The translations under genes were made by a program, and so were the position numbers. 64,000 nucleotides of DNA from JALNZF01 sp964447405 (GTDB lineage Bacteria > Nitrospirota > UBA9217): positions 62,001 to 126,000 of the forward strand of contig CAYUSP010000005.1 of NCBI GenBank assembly GCA_964447405.1, read 5' to 3'. The notes under the pieces were generated by a model. It ran no database searches. It was not told where the DNA came from and saw only the letters and a list, made by a program, of their open reading frames with translations. Positions 27,739 through 35,902 of this stretch are shown here, piece after piece. Numbering within the stretch: the first letter of the stretch is position 1; every line of letters begins with the position of its first letter.

Positions 27739-29703
27739 CTACTGCCTTCCGCTAGCGCTGATGCCCTGTGCATAGATATCATAATTTCCGTTGCGTCTAT
27801 CTTCCCAGACAATGATCGCCCCGCCTGAACCATCGGGGATAAGCACAGGATTTAGCTGGATACCGGCTGCCGTCGATATGGCGAGTCCGTCAACGGCCCA
27901 CTGCGCTGCACCTGCACTGTTGACCCGCTGGGCATAAATGTCATAAATCCCTGCATTCCTGGAATCCGTCCAGGTGATGATCGCCCCACCTGAACCATCG
28001 GAAATGAGCCTTGGGTCAAATTGCATGCCAGCTGCTGTGGATATGGCGACCCCGTTCGTCATCCATTGCACTGCCCCTGCGCTGTTCACCCGCTGAGCAT
28101 AGAGGTGATTATACGCGGTGTTAGGCAGCAACTCTTGCCAGGTGATGATCGCTCCGCCTGAACCATCAGATATGAGCTGAGGATATTGTTGATAATTAGC
28201 AGCCGTGCTAATAGCTACTCCTGAAGGAGTCCACTGCAGAACCCCGGCGCTGTTCACCCGCTGGGCATAAATGTCAGAAATCCCTGCATTCCTGGAATCC
28301 TCCCAGGCGATGATCGCACCGCCGGAACCATCAGTGGTGAGAAGAGGATTCAATTGGGATAATGCTGCCGTGGTTATCGCGACTCCGTCAACAGCCCATT
28401 GTACTGCCCCGTCGCTGTTCACGCGCTGGGCATAGATGTCTTGTCCTGTGGTTGCTGTGGTCCGTGAATCTATCCAGGTTATGATCGCCCCGCCTGAACC
28501 ATCGGAGATGAGTTGAGAGTTAAATTGGCTATTTGCTGCTGCGGAAACAGCGACTCCGTCAGCGGTCCATTGCTTCACCCCGGCGCTGTTCACTCGTTGT
28601 GCATAGATATCAAAAAAACCGTTTCGTCCATCATGCCACGTAATTATTGCTCCGCCAGAATTGTCGGAGATGAGCTGAGGAGCTAATTGACTATTAGCTG
28701 CCGTGCTTATAGCAACTCCTTGGGAAGTCCACTGCACAACCCCGTCGCTGTTCACGCGCTGGGCATAGATGTCACTACCTGTAGAAAGGCTGTTCCGGGT
28801 GTCCTCCCAAGTGATGATCGCTCCACCGGAACCATCGGAGGTGAGTTGAGGAATGGATTGGTTACCTGTTGCTGTGGATATAGCGACTCCGTTAACGGCC
28901 CACTGCACTACCCCGGCGCTGTTCACGCGCTGGGCATAGATGTCTTGTCCTGTGGTCGCTGTGGTCCGTGAATCGATCCAGGTTATTATCGCCCCACCTG
29001 AACCATCGGAAATGATCTGTGAAGCAAATACGTCGCCCACTGCCACGGATATGGCGACGTTCTCAGGAGTTTCCGTTGCCCAGAGCACGACGATATAGCC
29101 GGGGCTGCTGTTAACACCAGCTTCTGTAACAATTACCGAGCCGGTGGTTGCGCCAGCCGGCACTATTGCAGTGATCGCGGTATCGCTCCAGGAGACTATC
29201 GTCGCTGTGGGTGCGCTGTTGATGCTGACGCTGCTCGACCCCTGAGAACTGCCAAAGCCTGCGCCTGTGATCCGTATCTGGTCCCCAGCCTTCACCTCAG
29301 CAGGATTTACACTAGTGATGATCGGGCCCATAGGACTTGCAGAGACCAGCACACTTGCGTATCCCCGGGATTTAAGACCTGCCTCGTTCGATACCTCCAC
29401 ACTGACCAGATAACTGCCAACACTTGCCGGCGCGGTCCAGGTAACAGAACTGGTATTATTTGAACTCAGCGTGCCTGCATCAGCCTGCCATGAATAGGTC
29501 AAAGCACTGTTCACCCCATCACCCGCTGATACGTTCAGGCTTGCGCTTGCACCTGGCCTGACCACCGAAGGATTGGCAACAACGCTGTATATCTCAACAC
29601 CGCTCGGTCCTGCAGGACCGGAGGTTCCATCGTTGCCTTTGCAGCTGGTGAATAATTTCAGAACAATTAGAACGAACACCAATACATTAATCACCCTTCT
29701 CAC
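27739..29703 (-). CDS. beta-propeller lipoprotein, paralogue 4 (first in operon)
   Basis: 654 residues. Lipobox LKLFTSC, linker GNDGTSGPAGPSG, PKD-like and IPT/TIG domains and eight blades. The GTG at 29703 is chosen because AGGAGG lies 6 nt upstream and the hydrophobic signal begins directly after it; the frame is open to 29745. Blades 1 and 4 share a 92-bp DNA segment with four mismatches (28918-29009 and 28414-28505), showing blade-level duplication inside the gene. Confidence 0.88.
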   Translation of the reverse strand: MRRVINVLVFVLIVLKLFTSCKGNDGTSGPAGPSGVEIYSVVANPSVVRPGASASLNVSAGDGVNSALTYSWQADAGTLSSNNTSSVTWTAPASVGSYLVSVEVSNEAGLKSRGYASVLVSASPMGPIITSVNPAEVKAGDQIRITGAGFGSSQGSSSVSINSAPTATIVSWSDTAITAIVPAGATTGSVIVTEAGVNSSPGYIVVLWATETPENVAISVAVGDVFASQIISDGSGGAIITWIDSRTTATTGQDIYAQRVNSAGVVQWAVNGVAISTATGNQSIPQLTSDGSGGAIITWEDTRNSLSTGSDIYAQRVNSDGVVQWTSQGVAISTAANSQLAPQLISDNSGGAIITWHDGRNGFFDIYAQRVNSAGVKQWTADGVAVSAAANSQFNSQLISDGSGGAIITWIDSRTTATTGQDIYAQRVNSDGAVQWAVDGVAITTAALSQLNPLLTTDGSGGAIIAWEDSRNAGISDIYAQRVNSAGVLQWTPSGVAISTAANYQQYPQLISDGSGGAIITWQELLPNTAYNHLYAQRVNSAGAVQWMTNGVAISTAAGMQFDPRLISDGSGGAIITWTDSRNAGIYDIYAQRVNSAGAAQWAVDGLAISTAAGIQLNPVLIPDGSGGAIIVWEDRRNGNYDIYAQGISASGRQ

Positions 29704-29817
29704 ACAGCACCTCCTATGAGCCTTTTGGCAGGAATTGAGTTGCAAATCTGCGTTAGCAAGAGATGTAAAATCAACAATGCAGAGCGCAGTGGTCCTTGTT
29801 AAACTTTGTATTGCGTA

Positions 29818-29846
29818 TTAATACGACGAATTGCAGAATGGGTCAA
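29818..29846 (-). promoter_or_regulatory. promoter of the lipoprotein cluster
   Basis: Minus strand: TTGACC (29846-29841), 17-nt spacer, TATTAA (29823-29818). The leader before the GTG at 29703 would be about 108 nt. No comparable promoter was seen between the four paralogues. Confidence 0.5.
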
Positions 29847-29964
29847 GGGAATATTCACGAGGACATGCAATTGTTGTTACGGCGAAGGGGGTACACAAGA
29901 AAGAAGGCAACTAGAAATATCTGATGCGGTAAAATCGATGAATACATGCAATAGAATTCCTGTT

Positions 29965-31302
29965 TCACTTCCCCCCGATGGACAATTCCTTAACTCTGAG
30001 AGAAGGACAACCGATCCTGCCCGAGAAGCGGAGGTCGCTGCCAACTGCATCGATGTTTTTCATGAGGTCAAGGATGTTGCCTGCGATGGTGATCTCACGA
30101 ACGGGATATGCTTTCTTCCCCTTCTCGATCCAGAAACCGACAGCTCCCACGGAAAAATCTCCTGAAATGTGGTTCGCCGTGTGCATGCCCATCACCTCGG
30201 TCACGTACAGGCCCGCATCAATAGATCCGATCATCGCATCAAGGGACATCGTTCCCGGCTCGACATAAAGGTTTGTCAAACCTACGCCCGGGATTCCCTT
30301 GAACCCGCCGCGCATGCCGTTGCCTGTCGAAACAGTCTTGTCCTTGTTGGCAGCATACGTATTATACAGGAACATGGCAAGCCTGCCCCTGTCGATGACG
30401 GTCTTCTTCCGCGTAGGCACAGCCTCGTCATCCGTCGGAGCGCTGCCGAGCCCGCGTTCGAGCAATCCATCGTCATATACAGTGATCATGGGTGCCACCA
30501 CATCCATGCCGAGCCTGTTCATGAACAACGACCTTTTTTTCTGCACACTCTCTGCGGAGAAACCTGATGCCATGATCGACAGGAACTCCCCGGCAACTTC
30601 AGTGTCGAGAATAACAGGCGCCTTTACAGAGTCGATGTGCCGCGCACCGAGAAGATCAAGCGCCTTCCGGGCCGCGCGTTGCCCGACCTCTTCAATCCGC
30701 AGCTCGCGATAGAACCGCTTGATATCGAAATCGGACCCAGCCTGCGACTCGCCCTTGTCCTCCGCGACAACCTCGATGCTCGCAGAAGCTGCTGTGCCTT
30801 GGTAGGAGACCATTGCTCCGTGAGAGTTCAGGATCAGGGTCTCTGACTCGGAAAATCCAGCAGAAGCCTTGCGGATACGTTTAATCCGCTTGTCAACGGC
30901 AAAAGCCACCCGCTCCAGGGACATGACCCTGTCGATCTTATCCTTCTCACTCAGGGATGCCAGCTCCGGATCAAAGATCGTCGTTTCACGCACGGGCTCC
31001 CGTGCCTGTTCCGGGATCGCATGGAACGAATCAGGCTCGGTGTTTTGGGCATTCGAGAGCGCCGCCCTGGCCAAGGTATCAAGCGCTGCATCGGAAAGGT
31101 CGGTAGTGAAGGCGAAACCCATACGGCCGGCGGTAAGAACGCGAAGTCCGGCGCCAATCTCCTTTGCCCGGTCAAAAGCGTCCACCTTCTGGTCTTTTAT
31201 CTCGATGCTGGTGGATGCTGACGAGCGGATGAATACCTCGGCTGCGTCGGCTTTTAAGGAAGATGCAAGAGCAAGGATCTTTTCAGCGACTGTTTTATCC
31301 AT
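29965..31302 (-). CDS. pmbA: TldE/PmbA family metallopeptidase-like protein
   Basis: 445 residues of the U62 family. In known systems TldE pairs with TldD; TldD carries the zinc site and the pair processes modified peptides such as microcin B17 or degrades unfolded peptides. Signatures seen: SIEIKDQKVDAFDRAKEIGAGLRV near the N-terminus, GNGMRGGFKGIPGVGLTNLYVEPG and ISGDFSVGAVGFWIEKG near the C-terminus. The ATG at 31302 has GGGAGGC 5 nt upstream; the frame is open further but unsupported. No tldD is in the window. Confidence 0.92.
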   Translation of the reverse strand: MDKTVAEKILALASSLKADAAEVFIRSSASTSIEIKDQKVDAFDRAKEIGAGLRVLTAGRMGFAFTTDLSDAALDTLARAALSNAQNTEPDSFHAIPEQAREPVRETTIFDPELASLSEKDKIDRVMSLERVAFAVDKRIKRIRKASAGFSESETLILNSHGAMVSYQGTAASASIEVVAEDKGESQAGSDFDIKRFYRELRIEEVGQRAARKALDLLGARHIDSVKAPVILDTEVAGEFLSIMASGFSAESVQKKRSLFMNRLGMDVVAPMITVYDDGLLERGLGSAPTDDEAVPTRKKTVIDRGRLAMFLYNTYAANKDKTVSTGNGMRGGFKGIPGVGLTNLYVEPGTMSLDAMIGSIDAGLYVTEVMGMHTANHISGDFSVGAVGFWIEKGKKAYPVREITIAGNILDLMKNIDAVGSDLRFSGRIGCPSLRVKELSIGGK

Positions 31303-31512
31303 GGGGCCTCCCGAAAGCAGGTCGCTCCTGGCAATGAACAATAATGAAAATGACAGATTGATCCACAGGTCCACTGCGTGGACACACAGATAAAAACACA
31401 AAAGACCTCCTGGTCATTTCTTCTTCAACCTCGTGATGAAATGGTAAGATCTATATCTGCGCTTATCCGTGTTTATCCGTGGTTAAATGCTTTTTGTTTC
31501 TGTTGAAGGGTT

Positions 31513-31881
31513 TTACTCGAAATAGCTGGCCGAAGCAGTATCGGATTCCCACACAGTAACGCTGGCGACCTCAATGTTCTCATTGTCCAGCTTCTTGGCC
31601 ATGGTATCATAAATCCACTTGGCCAGGTTTTCCGATGAAGGGTTGATCTGCGTAAAAGGAAATATGTCGTTGAGGAATGAATGTTCGAGCTGGTCGAGGA
31701 CCTCGCGCAGGGACTTTTTGAGATCGTGAAAATCCATGGCAAGGCCTATTTCGTCAAGCCGTTCCGCGGTGATAGCCATTGTCACCCGCCAATTGTGGCC
31801 GTGCAGCCGCTCGCACTTGCCTTTATAACCGCGGAGCTGATGCGCTGCCGCGAATTTGGATTCCACCATGAGCTCATACAT
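31513..31881 (-). CDS. queD: 6-carboxytetrahydropterin synthase (QueD)
   Basis: Converts 7,8-dihydroneopterin triphosphate to 6-carboxytetrahydropterin, the second step towards preQ0/queuosine. From the ATG at 31881 the protein is 122 aa, the family length, starting MYELMVESKFAAAHQL. The zinc histidines and catalytic Cys are seen in HQL and CERLHGHNW, with MDFHDLKK, LEHSFLND and the glutamate end VTVWESDTASASY. No Shine-Dalgarno is present; a promoter with its -10 box 9 nt before the ATG implies a leaderless mRNA. The product pathway feeds Tgt (765-1). Confidence 0.93.
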   Translation of the reverse strand: MYELMVESKFAAAHQLRGYKGKCERLHGHNWRVTMAITAERLDEIGLAMDFHDLKKSLREVLDQLEHSFLNDIFPFTQINPSSENLAKWIYDTMAKKLDNENIEVASVTVWESDTASASYFE

Positions 31882-31890
31882 AGGATGTGG

Positions 31891-31919
31891 ATAATATGGC
31901 ATACGATATAAAATGTCAA
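31891..31919 (-). promoter_or_regulatory. queD promoter, leaderless arrangement
   Basis: Minus strand: TTGACA (31919-31914), 17-nt spacer, TATTAT (31896-31891). Only nine nt separate the -10 box from the ATG at 31881, so transcription should begin 0-3 nt before the start codon. Confidence 0.7.
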
Positions 31920-31952
31920 TACTGAAAATCGTCTGAATCAGGGAGCAAGGTT

Positions 31953-31981
31953 TTGACAAATACCTGTAAAACCCCTATACT
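31953..31981 (+). promoter_or_regulatory. fabF promoter, leaderless arrangement
   Basis: TTGACA (31953-31958), 17-nt spacer, TATACT (31976-31981), then seven nt and the ATG at 31989. The predicted start point coincides with the start codon. It is divergent from the queD promoter; the two -35 boxes are 33 bp apart. Confidence 0.75.
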
Positions 31982-31988
31982 GCGCGCC

Positions 31989-33227
31989 ATGAAAGAACGC
32001 GTGGTCATCACCGGCATGGGCCTGCTGACGCCGCTTGGCAATGATGCGGAAACAACCTGGAAGCTCCTGACCAGGGGCGTTTCCGGCATATCCGGTATCA
32101 CGAGGTTCGATGCTGGATCATTTCCCACCCGCATTGCCGGGGAACTCAACGGTTTCGACCCCCTGCGCTACATGACTGCTAAGGAAGCGCGTCGGACCGA
32201 TCCGTTCATGCAGTATGCCCTGGCCGCCGCTTTGATGGCTGTTGAGGATGCGCGTCTTGCCCTCACCCCACAGTCTCTGCTCCGGACCGGCGTTCTGGTA
32301 GGCTCCGGCCGTGGCGGCGTCACGACAGCCGAGAAGAACATGGCAGCCTTTTTTGCCCGGGGTGCTGATGCGGTTTCTCCTTTCTATACCCCGATGTCGC
32401 TGGTGAACATGGCCTCGGGTTTCATTTCCATGAAACTGGGCGCCCGGGGCCCCTGCCTTGACGTCTCCACCGCATGCGCTACCGGGACGCATGCCATCGG
32501 AGAGGCCATGAAGATCATCCAGCGCGGCGCAGCGGATGTTATGATCGCAGGCGGAGCCGAAGCCTCGCTCACGCCGATAATCCTCGCAGGATTCTGCAAA
32601 GCGCGGGCACTGTCGCTCCGGAACATTGACCCGAAAAAAGCCAGCCGCCCTTTTGACCGCGACCGCGACGGATTTGTGCTCTCAGAAGGCGCCGGGGTGC
32701 TGGTCCTGGAGCTGCTCGCTCACGCGGAAAAGCGGGGTGCACGGATCTATGCGGAACTTGCGGGGTACGGCCTGACATCGGACGCGTACCATTACACGCT
32801 GCCCGATCCCGAGGGTGATGGTTCGGCGCGCGCCATGACGCTTGCGCTGGAAGATGCAGGTACTCGACCGGACCAGATCGATTACCTTAATGCTCACGGA
32901 ACATCGACCGTACCGAATGACCGGATCGAGACCCTCGCCATCAAGAAGGCTTTTGGCAAACATGCTCGCCGGCTTGCGGTCAGCTCCTCAAAGTCCATGC
33001 TGGGGCATATGCTGGGAGCTGCAGGAGCAATAGAAGCGGCAATTTGCGCGCTCACGCTGCGAGACAATGTCATCCCCCCTACGATCAACCTGGAGATCCC
33101 CGATCCGGAGTGCGATCTTGATTATGTCCCGAACCAGCAGCGAGCGCAGGATGTCAGCGCTGTCCTCTCTAACTCCCTCGGTTTTGGCGGCAGCAATGCG
33201 GCGCTTGTCCTCCGAAAGGCGCCTTGA
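31989..33227 (+). CDS. fabF: 3-oxoacyl-ACP synthase II (KAS II type)
   Basis: Condenses malonyl-ACP with acyl-ACP in fatty acid elongation. From ATG 31989 the protein has 412 residues, the usual length, starting MKERVVITGMGLLTPLG. Catalytic Cys lies in DVSTACATGTHAIG, the two histidines in YLNAHGTSTVPND and SSKSMLGHMLGAAG, and the C-terminal GFGGSNAALVL is conserved. Upstream in-frame sequence is promoter, not coding. It stands alone rather than in a fab cluster, so a specialised or secondary KAS role (for example in a polyene or lipoate-type pathway) cannot be excluded. Confidence 0.93.
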   Translation: MKERVVITGMGLLTPLGNDAETTWKLLTRGVSGISGITRFDAGSFPTRIAGELNGFDPLRYMTAKEARRTDPFMQYALAAALMAVEDARLALTPQSLLRTGVLVGSGRGGVTTAEKNMAAFFARGADAVSPFYTPMSLVNMASGFISMKLGARGPCLDVSTACATGTHAIGEAMKIIQRGAADVMIAGGAEASLTPIILAGFCKARALSLRNIDPKKASRPFDRDRDGFVLSEGAGVLVLELLAHAEKRGARIYAELAGYGLTSDAYHYTLPDPEGDGSARAMTLALEDAGTRPDQIDYLNAHGTSTVPNDRIETLAIKKAFGKHARRLAVSSSKSMLGHMLGAAGAIEAAICALTLRDNVIPPTINLEIPDPECDLDYVPNQQRAQDVSAVLSNSLGFGGSNAALVLRKAP

Positions 33228-33331
33228 CAGCAGCCCCTTCATGGAAATAATCCTTGCGGTTTCCCTCTGCGCTGATTATTATTGTTCAGGCACACGGCAG
33301 TGACTTTGCGATACGGAGCGGACGATTACGC

Positions 33332-33991
33332 ATGAAGTATTCCATCAAGCCGGTGCGATTCCTCTGCATTCTTTTGATAGTACTTATCTCGGCCTGTAGC
33401 AAGGGCGATCTGAGCGGCACACCGGACCAGCGTCCGAATATCGTCTCAGCCGTGCCGGGGCCGGGCGCCGGGCAGATCACGGTCACCTGGGACCCTCCTC
33501 AAGTGTCACCAACTTCATACACACTTTACTCCCATCCGATTAAAAGTGGGGCTACTACCACAACCCATTCGAACGTCACCTCTCCCTGCGTTTTTTCGAT
33601 ACATTCTCCTGATATTACTATCATCCATGAGTTTCGGATTACCGCTGTCTATGGTGTGAACGAGTTTGCATCCGAAGCCTTAACCTCCGTTGCAAAACAA
33701 CGCACCGTCAATGCAGTGCTGGTACCTCAAAACTTCACGGCTATCCCGGGATCGGAGGTCAGCAGAATTACGATCAGCTGGGACCTTGTTGCAAACAATC
33801 CCCGCTATGAACTGTACACCCATGCTTCCACCTGGCCAGGCGGCACGGTGTCTGTCCTTCAGGACGCAACGCCACCGGTCACCTATTCAGCATTGCACAC
33901 AGACCTGGCAAGTACTCATGAATTTTATGTGAAAGCCATTGCAGGCGATTCAGAAGGCATATCGGGAACTATTGTTGCGGTTCCGCGATGA
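33332..33991 (+). CDS. lipoprotein with two fibronectin type III domains
   Basis: 219 residues: signal with lipobox LIVLISAC, then two FN3-like domains (about 35-120 and 125-219), each with a Trp in the ITVTWD/ITISWD strand and a Tyr in YTLYSH/YELYTH. The ATG at 33332 is chosen for the compact signal peptide; upstream frame is uncharacterised. Function unknown, likely cell-surface. Confidence 0.7.
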   Translation: MKYSIKPVRFLCILLIVLISACSKGDLSGTPDQRPNIVSAVPGPGAGQITVTWDPPQVSPTSYTLYSHPIKSGATTTTHSNVTSPCVFSIHSPDITIIHEFRITAVYGVNEFASEALTSVAKQRTVNAVLVPQNFTAIPGSEVSRITISWDLVANNPRYELYTHASTWPGGTVSVLQDATPPVTYSALHTDLASTHEFYVKAIAGDSEGISGTIVAVPR

Positions 33992-34057
33992 TTTTTGAGA
34001 TTGCATTTAACCCGTACCTGCGTTTTGAGAAACATACATCTTTTCAGGAGGTTTTAT

Positions 34058-34636
34058 ATGTCTGAAGGCGGCTTTCATGTACATGGACCCCATGACCACG
34101 AACTCGAACATGCTGCACAGCACGGAGATAAAGATCCTTTTGCAGGCCGCATCGCCGCTGCAACGGCAATCATTGCCACGATCGGCGCCCTCTTTGCCTA
34201 CATGGGCGGGGCCACGCAGGCAAACGCGTCGCTCTTCAAGAACAATGCGGCAATCAAAAAAACCGAGGCATCGAACCAGTGGAACTACTACCAGGCCAAG
34301 AGCAACAAGCAGAATCTTTCCGAGTTTGCAGTGGCCATGGTGACTGATCATAAAAAGGTTTTTTACAAACAGGAAGCCGAGCGGTATAAGCAGGAAAAGG
34401 CCGAGATCAAGAAAGCCGCTGATTTGCTCGAAGCCGAATCGGACGCCTGGGATAGGAAGAGCGACCAGCAGATGCATGCGCATCATCGCTGGGCGCAAGC
34501 CACAACCGCGCTTCAGATCTCGATCGCGCTTTCGGCAATCGCCCTGCTCTCGCGCAGAACCTGGCTCCAATGGGGGATTTTTAGCGTGGCCGGCATCGGA
34601 ATATTGCTAGGCGTCCTGGCTGGAATGCACATCTGA
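34058..34636 (+). CDS. DUF4337-type membrane protein
   Basis: 192 residues with a His-rich acidic N-terminus (FHVHGPHDHELEH), a first membrane helix (AATAIIATIGALFAYMGGA), a long helical stretch (about 65-145, KQEAERYKQEKAEIKKAADLL) and two C-terminal helices. This layout matches DUF4337 proteins, whose function is unknown. ATG 34058 follows CAGGAGGTTTTAT. Located between a lipoprotein and rfaE2. Confidence 0.8.
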   Translation: MSEGGFHVHGPHDHELEHAAQHGDKDPFAGRIAAATAIIATIGALFAYMGGATQANASLFKNNAAIKKTEASNQWNYYQAKSNKQNLSEFAVAMVTDHKKVFYKQEAERYKQEKAEIKKAADLLEAESDAWDRKSDQQMHAHHRWAQATTALQISIALSAIALLSRRTWLQWGIFSVAGIGILLGVLAGMHI

Positions 34637-34664
34637 ACCTGTCGGGCGCGATACTTCGCATATC

Positions 34665-34693
34665 TTGCAATCAAGTATATTTTAGATTATAGT
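34665..34693 (+). promoter_or_regulatory. rfaE2 promoter, leaderless arrangement
   Basis: TTGCAA (34665-34670), 17-nt spacer, TATAGT (34688-34693), then five nt and the ATG at 34699. Transcription should start at or next to the ATG. No Shine-Dalgarno is present. Confidence 0.6.
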
Positions 34694-34698
34694 GAACC

Positions 34699-35178
34699 AT
34701 GCAAAACAAGATCAAGACCGGGCAGCAGCTTCTGCCGCTCCTGAGCATCCTCCGCTCAACAGGGAAAAAGATCGTATTCACGAACGGCTGTTTTGACCTG
34801 ATCCATACGGGTCACACGCGATACCTCGCTAAAGCGAGAGCGCTCGGAGACCTGCTGGTCGTGGCAGTCAACAGCGACGCTTCGGTGCGCGGCCTCAAAG
34901 GGGACAAGCGGCCCATCAACTCCGAGGCGGACCGCATGGAAACACTCGCTGCCCTCGAATCCGTTGACTACGTCACCCTCTTCACCGAACCGAATCCTTA
35001 CCGGATCATATCCGAACTTCAGCCGGATGTGCTGGTAAAGGGAGGTGACTGGCCGATCGATAAGATCATTGGCGGCGATATCGTTGAAGCCAGGGGCGGG
35101 CTGGTCGTGAATGTTAAATACATCGAGGGCGCATCCACCACGGGAATCATCGAGAGGATCATCGAGCGGTACCGATGA
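34699..35178 (+). CDS. rfaE2: D-glycero-beta-D-manno-heptose 1-phosphate adenylyltransferase
   Basis: 159 residues corresponding to the C-terminal half of HldE (RfaE domain II). It activates heptose-1-phosphate with ATP towards ADP-heptose for LPS core. The cytidylyltransferase signature FTNGCFDLIHTGHTRYLAKA and the conserved ALESVDYVTLFTE, DVLVKGGDWP and GASTTGIIERI segments are intact. The kinase half (RfaE1) is not fused and not in the window. It precedes the nitroreductase gene by 61 bp. Confidence 0.95.
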   Translation: MQNKIKTGQQLLPLLSILRSTGKKIVFTNGCFDLIHTGHTRYLAKARALGDLLVVAVNSDASVRGLKGDKRPINSEADRMETLAALESVDYVTLFTEPNPYRIISELQPDVLVKGGDWPIDKIIGGDIVEARGGLVVNVKYIEGASTTGIIERIIERYR

Positions 35179-35239
35179 ATTGCAGGTTTGAACAGTTCAA
35201 TCTGTTTAAGCAGATCAATCAATTGTCTGGAGGTTTTTC

Positions 35240-35797
35240 ATGGATTTCTTCGAAGCGCTCAGATCAAGGCGGAGCATCAGAAAATACCTGGACAAACCAG
35301 TGGAACAGGAAAAACTGGATGCGGTCCTCGAAGCAGTTCGAGTATCGCCGTCGTGGGCCAACATGCAATGCTGGCGCATAGTCGTGGTGAAGGACCGGGA
35401 CATGAAGGCTAAGATCAGTGAACTTTCGTATGTTGAATCCTTTTTCGCGACCAAGGGTTACAAATCCAATCCATCCAAGAAAGCCCTTGCCGAAGCGCCG
35501 GTCGTGATCGTGCTCTGCGCTGATCCGGTCAATTCAGGCACACTCTGGGGGCAGAATTACTACCTCGTGGATGCGGGCATCGCTGCCCAGAGCCTGATGC
35601 TTGCTGCACGTGCGCAGGGACTCGGCACGGTATTCGTAGGCATTTATGATGAGGATAAGATCAAGAACCTGCTGAACATTCCAGCATCAGTGCGCGTAAT
35701 AGGACTATTCCCTGTGGGTTATCCCACAGAGGAAAAGAAGGACGGACCTGCGAGGAAGACACTGGCGGAAATCTGCTTCGATGAAAAGTGGAAGTGA
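35240..35797 (+). CDS. nitroreductase family FMN oxidoreductase
   Basis: 185 residues with the family start FFEALRSRRSIRKYLDKPV, the FMN-contacting APSWANMQCWR-like segment (SPSWANMQCWRIVVV), GIAAQSLMLAARAQGLGT and the C-terminal GYPTEEK. It probably reduces nitro groups, quinones or flavins with NAD(P)H as a homodimer; substrate unknown. ATG 35240 is preceded by GGAGG. Probably cotranscribed with rfaE2. Confidence 0.92.
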   Translation: MDFFEALRSRRSIRKYLDKPVEQEKLDAVLEAVRVSPSWANMQCWRIVVVKDRDMKAKISELSYVESFFATKGYKSNPSKKALAEAPVVIVLCADPVNSGTLWGQNYYLVDAGIAAQSLMLAARAQGLGTVFVGIYDEDKIKNLLNIPASVRVIGLFPVGYPTEEKKDGPARKTLAEICFDEKWK

Positions 35798-35902
35798 TGC
35801 TGCCTGTTTAGGCAAGCAATCAGACATCCCAGGCTGCGTGCGCATACCGGTTGAACGATTTATCTCTAGTGCTTCCTCTCCCATACCGCAAGGAACAATC
35901 CC

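Noticed and set aside
21630..29703. Regular short repeats that might look like a CRISPR array
   Set aside because: Repeat units are codons of propeller blades at about 150-bp spacing, vary in sequence and sit in open frames; no 28-37-bp identical repeats with unique spacers.
31443..31490. TTATCCGTG pair after queD as a regulatory repeat
   Set aside because: Two 9-bp copies 10 bp apart in low-information intergenic text; more likely a dispersed junk repeat.
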